Made by a program: the position numbers and the translations under genes. Positions 55,880-64,000 of a stretch of DNA of 64,000 nucleotides are shown here, piece after piece (within the stretch, counting starts at the first letter, position 1; each line of letters starts with the position of its first letter). The stretch comes from Erythrobasidium yunnanense. Its lineage: Eukaryota; Basidiomycota; Cystobasidiomycetes; Erythrobasidiales; Erythrobasidiaceae. Below the pieces are notes generated by a model. It worked only from the letters and a program-made list of their open reading frames with translations, made no database searches and was not told the DNA's origin. The stretch lies in contig BCJC01000005.1 of assembly GCA_001600175.1 (NCBI GenBank), positions 228,471 through 292,470 of the forward strand. The letters are read 5' to 3'.

Positions 55880-58800
55880 CTACTTTTCGGGAATCGGCGG
55901 GTATGGACTCCGTATATCCCCGTCTGATGGTAAAGAAGGAGACTGCGAGGGTGCAGACGACCTCGAAGCATACGAGCTGAGGGACGGAATGGTAGAAGTG
56001 CTCGACTGCGCCGAGTCGCCATACGAAGAGGAATACCCCTGCGCCATGTGATCCTCAGTCAGATGCCCCGCTGGTTGACGGGAAAGAGGTGGTCTCTCTG
56101 GGATGTCCGAGGTAGACGCTTCCGCTTCGGGTATCGCTGTCAGAGACGGATCGAGCTTCTCCCGTATCGCCTTCTTGACCGTAGTAATGACGCTCTGTCT
56201 AGCCAGTTCTTCATCTATCTTCTTCTCCCACTTCTTGATGACTCTTTCGAGCTCTTGCAGCTTGAACGGCTTGACGATATAATCGTCCATCCCACTGGCG
56301 AATGCTTGATCTACAAGCTCTTTCCTTGCATTTCCTGACAATCCAACAATAGGCACCCTCCTTCTAGGTGCCAAGACGGGCGAAGAAGCTCCAGGCGAGA
56401 AGTAATGGTCGTTTGCGGGGCTGCCAGGTGTCGTGAGAGCATTGATCGTAGATGCTGAGCTATGTAGACTAGCAGGAGAGGACAGAGGCGTGACAAAGTC
56501 TTTGACGTGCTGCTCAAATTGCCGAATGGATGCTGTCGCTTGTCGGCCATCCAAAATTGGCATCTAGCGGAGAGACAAACATCAGCACCATTGCAACAGG
56601 ACTGCTACCACGCAGGCGGAATGAGCTTACCTCGCAGTCCATCAAGACAAGATCTATCCGGCCATCAGAGTTTACTGTCTTCAAGTAGAAGTCGACCACC
56701 TCCTGACCATTCGCGACTATTGTAAAGCCATAACCAAGTTTGCGCAAGTATGTCTTCATAATATTTTGATTGATAGAATTGTCTTCAGCCACTAAGATAT
56801 GCTTGAAGGTGAAAGGCTGCCGCTGCTGTGCTGTCTCCTCCACTTGCCGTTTAACAGCTTCAAACTGCTCTTTCTGAATATCGGACAGCGCTGAGAGCGA
56901 GGTATCAAGTTTTCCGGGCTCGCCAGCTATCGTCGCGACTGCCGGCAGCACCTTGTACAGGGCGGTAGCTGTGAGGCCGGAAAGTGATTCGCCAGAAACA
57001 GAGGATGTCTCTGAGGAAGAGTCCCGCCGTGATGCGCCTCCAGACTCCACTGTGTTATCTTGTGCTTCTTTGTCAGTTGCCTTGTTGTAGTAGGCAGTAA
57101 AGGAGAAAGTACTGCCTTTGCCCTTTTCACTAGTGACGTCCATCTTTCCGCCTTGTAGCTGCACAATCTCTTGACAGATAGATAGACCCAAGCCAGTTCC
57201 GCCATATTCGGCCTGTATACTCCTCGAAGACTGCCCGAAGCGCTGGAACAGATTCTTCATCTCTTGTGCGGACATGCCCACTCCCGTATCTGTGACGTAG
57301 CCGGATAAAAGCCATCTATTGGCTTCCAACGCCATGGTGAAGCTCAAAGTGACAGTTCCGTTGGCGGGCGTAAACTGGACAATGTAATGAGTCAGCCTAA
57401 GCGCAAACAACCGAAAGAGGGCAATGAAGATTCACCTTGATTGCATTTGAGAGCAGGTTCAGGAAGACCTGAGCCAAGCGTGTACCGTCTCCTCTCACTA
57501 CGATGTCCTCCTTTGGCGAGTTTAGCGCAAGCGATATATCCTTCTCCTGCGCTCTCGCCGACATCATATCGATAGCTAGACCCGCGACTCTCACAGGATG
57601 TATGACATCGTCCAGAAGCTCGACTTTGCCCGCCTCGAAGCGCGACAGATCCAGCACGTTGTTCGTAATATGCGTAGCGTGAGAGACGCATTCTCGTATT
57701 GACGTGATGAAAGACTGAGCGGATGATAGTATGTTTTGCGACTCAAGCGTGCTGCTACTGCTCATTTGCGTACTTGCTGCAGAAGGCGAAGTCGTCCGTG
57801 CGGGTGTAGGTATGCCAGGCGAATAATGCTGCTCGTGCATGACTTGATCGTGGGACCTCATGAGTGCATTCGAAGTAGCTGTTGAAGAAGCTATATCTGC
57901 CAATAACGGCGACATAGCTATTGCGGCTGGACTACTTCGAAGGGGATTGGACTTGTCGTCTGGATTGTTATGCTGCCATGTCGAAGGCTCCTTCTCAGGC
58001 ATGGAAGAGGAGGTATGTGACTTTTGTTGATATGACTTGCTAGTATTGCCGAGATGAGATTGATCCCGCATGACAGCATGCGAAACTCCGATAGGGACAC
58101 CAGAGACTGCTGAACTCAACGCTTCAGACGACCGCATCGCAGGCGACCGTGGCCGATTCGTAGATGTAAGAGACAGCTGGCGTGCTTGTCGAGGCGAAGA
58201 AGTCTCTTGTATCGGATCTGGTTCCCGGCTATCGAGCTCGGTGAGCGTCCGCGAGATGCTCTGCTGCAACAGCCCTAAGCTATCTCTCAGGAAGTCGACA
58301 TTCGCCGCGATACCGTGCTGCAGATTCACATTCCTTTGTCAGCACAGCTTCTACCTTCATCCAGACGAGACGAGCTCACCAAAGGATTCCGAAGTTCATG
58401 TGCGATATAATCCACAAACTGCGTCATCTTCTGTTTGTGGAGTATAGCTTCTTTTATCCGGATATCCTGATGCTTGGCGTTGAGTGTGGCTTTTATGCGA
58501 TCTTGCTCCATATTGCGCTCTTCAGTGACATCTCGGAACTCGATGACACAGCCTATAGTGTTGCCCATGCGCTCGATGGGTGTAGCAGACCTGTGAAGGA
58601 AACGTATGGTTAGCTAAGGTGAAGAAGGCCTGGACGAATGCAATGATGTGAAGATACGCACCAGACGACAGGGAAGAGAGTCCCGTCTTTGCGGACAAAG
58701 ACCTCAGTCTGGTTCTGCACCTGCACAATCTGAGCATTCGAGTTGTCTATAGGGCACTCTTCCATCGGGTAATGCGAGCCGTCTGGGCGCTTGTAGCTGG

Positions 58801-60348
58801 GAGCGCAGAAAGGCATTAGCTCTAGACATGCACTAGTAAGAGATGGGTAAAGCATACTGCACTGCATAATGCAACGGCGCATGCTTGATCTCATCAACTG
58901 AGGCATAGCCCGTGATGACTGAAGCTGCTGTATTCATGAAAGTAGGGTGACCTTTCGCATCCATCCTAGCATCGACAAAGTCCTGTTAGCTACAGCCATG
59001 AAACCTTCCAATGCAGTCTATACGCACATAAACAAGCCTGAAGCCGTATTATCGAGTATCGTATGGATGGTTTCACTGCCGATGAACGATATTCCACCTT
59101 TGGGCACGCTTCGCAGGAGACGGACTCTAGGCGCATTGAGTGCTTCTGCGATCTTCATCCTCTGTTCGGGTGAGAACATGGCGCCCAGCGCAGACATTGG
59201 ATGTCCCGTCTCTGAGTCTCGCGTAATATGTAATTGGTCTAGAACGGTGAGGAAATCTTCGGGTGCCGTGTCTTCTCGGAAGTGATGGGTATGTTGCGAA
59301 GAGTTGGAAGAGTCGTCCGTCCGCGTTGAGGTTGATGAAGATTGAAAGCGTCGAGTAGGTTTGGGTCTGATCCGAGCTGTTGCAGAGGCGATTCCGGTAG
59401 AAGTGGATGTCGCAGTAGCACTAGTAGTAGTAGCTGAGCCTGAGACTGTATACTCCGATGCCTCGCTGAGCGATGGCGAGGACGAGCTGGGCGTCTGTTC
59501 ATGGGGTGACGACGGCTGCCACTTGCCATAATGAAACTGGGTTCCCGCTCGATTGTGCCTCGGCGTAGGTGTAGAAGGTGTACTTGAGTGTTGCCTATAT
59601 ATGCGAAAGCGATACGACTCGCTCCAGAAGCGTGCCGTTGGGTTTTCGAAGAATCTTTCGAGGGAGAGGCAGACTCTCTGCCTGTCGTCTGTGTGTATGC
59701 GGTCCTCCCACCACTGCCATGTCCCTTCTACAGCCTCTGGAGGATACCCCAAACATCTCTCGAAGCTCGCTGTGTCGTGGTGTATTACGGCGGCCTTTCC
59801 CAAAGAAGAACCGCTCGCTCGTCGATGATCGCATGTCTCGGACGAGCAGCAGGGCTCCGGGAGTGACGGGTATTGCTGATGATGTTGCTTGTTCCATGTC
59901 CACCTACGAACGACGTCTGAAGCATAGTCGAGGGACAGATACCTAATGCTTTCCGGGTCGTAGATGGATGACGCTGGCTTGCTCGAGAGGCCTTCGAGGG
60001 CTGGAAGAGAGGTTCGCCGGGGATTAGAAGTAAGATGGAAGCATATTAAACATCATTAGCAACCATACTATCCAGCTTCATCGCTGCTTCCAGGCCATCC
60101 CGCCGGGGAGAGCTGGCTGGCAGGCAGGCAGAAGTGATGTATGTCGGCCTACCGTCTGAAGCTCTGCCTGATCCACCGCAGTGTCTGCATCGTTCGCCAT
60201 CATCTTGCTCTGTCTCGTCATCGTCCGGCGTTTGCTCTCCTCCCTCATCGTTGCGCTCTTCCTCGTCGTCTTCGTCGCCGTCTTCTTGCTGGTACTGATG
60301 CTGATGCTGGTGCTGTTTCGCCGTTGTCGGGGGACGCTGCTCCGACAT
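55880..60348 (-). CDS. PAS-domain hybrid histidine kinase
   Basis: Eight exons sum to 3933 nt, 1310 aa. The N terminus is Gln/His then Asp/Glu-rich. A first PAS domain includes FERCLGYPPEAVEGTWQWWE (with IRYLSLDYASDVVRRWTWNK upstream), and a second includes NTAASVITGYASVDEIKHAP, then FVRKDGTLFPVVW and EFRDVTEERNMEQD. The H-box is YIAHELRNPL, His535. ATPase: LSNAIKFTPANGTV, VTDTGVGMSAQEM and YGGTGLGLSICQEIV. The receiver has VAEDNSINQN, Asp1081 in LVLMDCEMPILDG and Lys in DYIVKPFKL. It should sense a cytosolic signal by PAS and start a phosphorelay to Ypd1; the signal is unknown. No membrane helix. Introns: 60001-60152, 58966-59027, 58797-58857, 58591-58661, 58318-58379, 57375-57435, 56564-56630. 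Confidence 0.92.
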
Positions 60349-61558
60349 AGCACCAATAGTATCTTGTACTTTTACTGCTTTCTGCTTGCTCCTCTAACTT
60401 CTTCTCCTTCGCATTCTTGTCGAAATCGGTGGGAGAAAAGAGCAAACGGACGCCGACCACCAAATTATCGACCGAAATGCAAAGACTTTGTCGCTCTTCT
60501 GCTACCTCACTATGCTATCTATTACGCTACTTTCTTTCCGGCTAGGCTTTCTGCAGACTTCGCCAAAGCCTCGAGAAGCTTGCTGGCTCGCTCGCTGGCC
60601 TGGTCGATGTCTCGGGAGACGCTACGAATGAATCGATGTATGTAACGTATGTACCACACCGGATGGAAAGCACATGTATGATAGGCGCCCGTATACGCTG
60701 GGAGAATTCTCAAATAACGCAGGTTTAATTCACCAACTCAGTCCGCGCCTCGGTAGCATACGATGACAGATCCCGTCAAAGATGTGTACCTGGTCGAAGA
60801 TAGACACTGACAGATCAAGCATGCACAGCTACTGTACGATTGTATTTCTACTCTGATGCAGAGAGAGGCGGCTTTGTTATGGGTAAGCAGTGCTGGTATA
60901 AGTACAGCAGGGAACAGGGAAAGGGAGGAGAAAAACAGGTTACTGCTCAGTCTTGGGCATGTACGAAAGAGGGGAAAGGAGGATAAAGCTAAACAGACTA
61001 TTCTATGAGAATTGCAGACGAGAGGGAGGTAGGAAGCCTGTACAAGGTAAAACAGCGAAGAAAGGTATAAAGAAGACGAAAGGAAGAAGGTAGGGAAAAA
61101 TGGCGAAGTAATACATAGCAGGGTGTCGCTTAAACGCGGAGAAGGTAAAACGAAGAGGGTTGTTGACAGTGCAAGCGTCGCCCTAGGTAGAAGATGGGAA
61201 TATTGGGTGATATCCGCAAGGAGAGACGAGATTGAAGAGTTGAGATCGGAGTATGCCGTCTAGTTGCAAAAGGCAGATGACGTCCATGAAAGGGCATGTC
61301 CAGCAGTTCTTCAGCATGAGATCTAAGCTTGAGAGGTAGCCATGGCGAGTCGTGAATCGTAAGGTCGCAGCGAGGAAGCGAGTCTGCGCACAGCAGGGGT
61401 AATTCTTGCTGATCCAGCCAGCAAGGGTATACTTGAAGGTAGCGGAGATACTTGAGGATTAGATGGGAGGGTGGAAAGGTGGAAGGCGGACAGAAGCTTC
61501 TGCTGGCAGCGAGTCTATTCCAGATGAAAGCCATACGAAGCTCTTGTCGCTTCTTCAT
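60349..61558. other. intergenic, 1.2 kb
   Basis: The promoter of the PAS kinase and the 3' flank of the cyclin gene. A GA-rich tract lies near 60895-61110. Open frames here (for example minus 61130-61558) give composition-driven translations with no domain and are not taken as genes. Confidence 0.45.
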
Positions 61559-63892
61559 CTATTCAAAGTCCAACTCCTGAGCGACTTCTCCCTCCTCCTC
61601 CCACTCCTCCAGACGTCCACTCCCCTCGAGCGCCGGGAACAGATTCGCGATTCCACTTGCTTTTAGCTCCGATCTCTTGTACAGATATCTCGCCTCAGCC
61701 CACTCTCGGACAATCTCAGCTGCGCGATAGAACTTCTTGGCGCAGTACTTGCGGTGGAAGTGGGGGTGCTCGAGTGGTTCGCCCGGTTGTTGGGAGCGCC
61801 GGAGAATGTAGTCTAGCATGATTTGCGCAGTGGGAAGAATCTCAAGTTGGGAGTATGTAGAGTAGTGGACCAAATTTGCGTGCTGACATCACAATGGACA
61901 GCGAATCAGCGAGCGAGTTCAGCAGAAAACAGGCGACGTAGACCCACCCATTCTCCTCTATCTAGTACCTTCCTAGCCAACCACATGGAAGCAGCAGCAA
62001 TCATTGACGGTGGGGCACCCATTAATTTCCTCTCCACAATCGACATCTCCAAAAAGTATTTCGCGACTGTTCTAGTCTGGATATCATATCCGTCCGCCTT
62101 CGAGATTCTCCTTAGGAAGTTAATCGGATTCGGATAAGATAGATCAAAGTCGATCTGTTTGAGGACGTATCGTTCTGCAGACAGGATCTCTTCATCGGCA
62201 TAGTGCCCGTCTGACATATGTAAGAAGGAAGACACAGAGGGACAGACGACTTCTTCGTATTTAGCAGCGATGAAGAGCGCTACCAGACCGACGAGCTGGA
62301 ACTTGACGAGCGCGACGGTCCGGATGGAAAGGAAGCGGTCGATGATGTTTTGTGCGAGGAAGATGGTTTCGGGAAGAAGGCGGAACTTGCCGTGGCATTC
62401 AATGAGCCAGTCGACCAAGATTGAGCGTGCGCCCCAAGTCACTTCAGATTGCTTGTTCATGTACTTCGGGTTTGGCATTGATCGGACCTGGAATACTACA
62501 GTCAGCTTCTACGTCCTATGTAGATATAGTTGCAGCTCACCTCAAGCTCCTTCATGTATGCGTGAATCTCCTTAACATACTCTGATACCATGAGTGGATC
62601 CTCCTCATCTCCAATATCGAGGTCCTCCCATCCTGCATCTTTCGCATCCTCATCATCGCTATAATCCGTCTCCTCATACACGTCCGGACCATTCGAGCTT
62701 TCTCGAACGACGCGTCCAACGATCGAGGCGACTTTGGCGTTATCGACAGCAGCGAGGGGGAGTGCGTCTTCCGGTTCGCTTGCGCGTAGGCGCTTAGAGC
62801 GTCTTCTTCCACCGACTGCTGCTCCATCATCGTCTTCTTCATCTTTGACGCTGGAAGGGTTTTCGTCCTCCGCTACTACTTCTTGAATCTCTCGCTTCAC
62901 CCGTAGGCCAGCATTCTTGGATGACTTCTTCACTTCCTCAACAGGCTCAGACTTGATATTCGACGACTTCTTCAAGCCTGCATTCTTTGAAGATCCAGCA
63001 GTAGCAGCAGTAGAGACGCTCGACTTGCGAGGGATGTTGGAAGGTACACCAGCAAGCGGAGCACCACGCGTGTTCACGGAAGATGACTGGGAACGGAGTG
63101 ACTTGATGGGCCTGGTGTCGTTGCCAGCGGTACCGTCATCCATCAGAGCGTCACCATCCGCGTCTTGGGCTGCTCCGAGAGACGAACGCGTTCGACGCGC
63201 AATGGGTCGCTGCTGAACGACAGCAGCGGCAGGCTTCTCTGCTACTACTGCAGCTGGCTTTGTTGCTCCTGCTCCTCCTTTGCCCTTCAAGCCGACTTGG
63301 TTGACCTTGTTTGACGAATCTGCTAGAGCTGTTCTCTTTCTAGCACCAACGACAGCGTTGTTGCCCTTGTTGGCAAGAGCACCTCCAGCTGGAGCGCCAG
63401 CAACGGGTACCTGTAGCGATCCAACATTGGCTTATGCGCCCGTCCCTGAACAGAAAGAACAGCAAGGCTCACCTTTCCCTTCAGAGCCAATCCAGCGTTC
63501 TTTGTAGTTCCTACAGCTTTTCCTACACCCTGAGTGACCTTGTTCTCGTCACCAGCGACAGGGTTCTGTCTTGTTGCTCTTCGAGTCTGTTGATTTCGCG
63601 GCGGATGTTGGCGTTGTTGTTGTTGTTGTTTCGGTTTATTTTTGTTATTGTTGTTGTATCGACGACGACGATGTGGATGAGCATTGTTCGAGGTTGATGG
63701 TGCAGCAGGTGCAGGTGCAGCGTCGTTGTTGTTTTCGACAATATTAGGCGCGTCACCGTTTGAGTCGAGGGTAGCGTTCGGGTGAGCGTAAAAGCCGTTT
63801 CGAGCAGGTATACGGATGCGTAGTGGTGCGAGTGTGTGCGGTAGCGGTGAGGTCGACATTGGTTGTAGAGCGGTTGCGAGAGATGGGAGCAT
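61559..63892 (-). CDS. B-type mitotic cyclin
   Basis: Four exons, all joined in phase 0 (introns 63411-63472, 62488-62540, 61883-61947), give 2154 nt, 717 aa from the Met at 63892, or 706 aa from the Met at 63859. The N-terminal region is low-complexity (Asn/Gln run, Ala/Lys-rich). A destruction box RTALADSSN (RxxLxxxxN, about residues 166-174) is the expected APC/C degron. The first cyclin box opens DPLMVSEYVKEIHAYMKELE and continues SILVDWLIECHGKFRLLPET, NIIDRFLS, LVGLVALFIAAKYEEVVCPS. The second box has RTVAKYFLEMSIVERKLMGA, then STYSQLEILPTAQIMLDYIL. It partners Cdk1 in M phase. A long acidic stretch (DYSDDEDAKDAGWEDLDIGD) precedes the cyclin box. Confidence 0.93.
63606..63657. repeat. 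GTT/TTG trinucleotide microsatellite
   Basis: Interrupted (TTG)n on plus within exon 1 of the cyclin gene; on minus it codes an Asn run (NNNNK) and a Gln run (QQQQQR). Such tracts vary in length between strains. Confidence 0.7.
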
Positions 63893-64000
63893 CGTATCGT
63901 GTCGGGGTCGGAGATGGGCGAAAGTAGAGGAGAGTTTGTGAGTTGAAAGAGGGAGAATAGCACAATCAGTATATGTTGACAGTGTGACAGCTAGGAGTGC

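Noticed and set aside
61130-61558. 142-codon minus-strand frame next to the cyclin gene
   Set aside because: No domain, no splice context, and it follows the cyclin stop directly; most likely 3' UTR.
1-64000. CRISPR arrays, rRNA genes, LTR or virus-like elements
   Set aside because: None seen on either strand; the only mobile element is the LINE.

Overview
The window is nuclear DNA from a fungus, most probably a basidiomycete. I infer this from gene content and gene structure, not from a database match. The genome is compact and intron-dense. I could place about 85 introns, nearly all 49-71 nt long, with GTRNGN donors, CTRAY branch sites close to the acceptor and YAG acceptors. Nearly all reconstructed exon sets add up to whole codons and end in one stop. 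The gene content fits a free-living fungus that senses light and stress: phytochrome, a second hybrid histidine kinase, a Con-6-like protein, a fused betaine-lipid synthase and B-type cyclin.

Layout. 0.5-5 kb: two paralogous F-box genes on the minus strand and a RED/IK-like spliceosome factor on plus. 5.4-14.2 kb: one 20-exon gene for a giant UvrD/Rep-type helicase of the TRANK1 kind (about 2545 aa). 14.5-17.4 kb: an unassigned multi-exon gene, then a secreted pepsin-type aspartic protease. 18.3-20.4 kb: a BTB-domain protein in nine exons. 20.6-25 kb: a TMEM14-family membrane protein and the DEAH helicase Prp22, head to head. 25.2-28 kb: two unassigned genes. 29-32 kb: betaine-lipid synthase BTA1. 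32.2-32.7 kb: a small three-exon gene for a probable mitochondrial protein. 34-36.8 kb: a DUF2408 gene and a Con-6-like gene, head to head. 37.1-43.5 kb: phytochrome. 43.9-45.4 kb: ornithine acetyltransferase. 46.3-48 kb: a type II membrane glycosyltransferase. 48.5-48.7 kb: a tRNA-Arg(UCU) gene. 48.7-53.5 kb: a LINE retrotransposon with both ORFs open. 54.4-55.3 kb: exosome subunit RRP46. 55.9-60.3 kb: PAS hybrid histidine kinase. 61.6-63.9 kb: B-type cyclin.

The most striking item is the tRNA-Arg(UCU) gene at 48545-48687 (minus). It carries the usual short intron next to the anticodon. It also carries a 60-nt insert between the variable loop and the T stem that begins GTGAGC, ends CTACAG and holds a TTCTGAC branch-like site, exactly like this genome's mRNA introns. 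Removing both inserts leaves a clean 71-nt cloverleaf. A Pol III tRNA gene with a spliceosome-type intron would be highly unusual. The LINE begins within about 80 bp of the 5' end of this same tRNA gene, and ambiguous bases (N) occur only inside the LINE.

How the genes work together: splicing and RNA turnover are represented by RED, Prp22 and RRP46; two-component signalling by phytochrome and the PAS kinase; membrane and metabolic functions by BTA1, ArgJ and TMEM14. There is no biosynthetic gene cluster and no CRISPR array, and I saw no virus-derived element.
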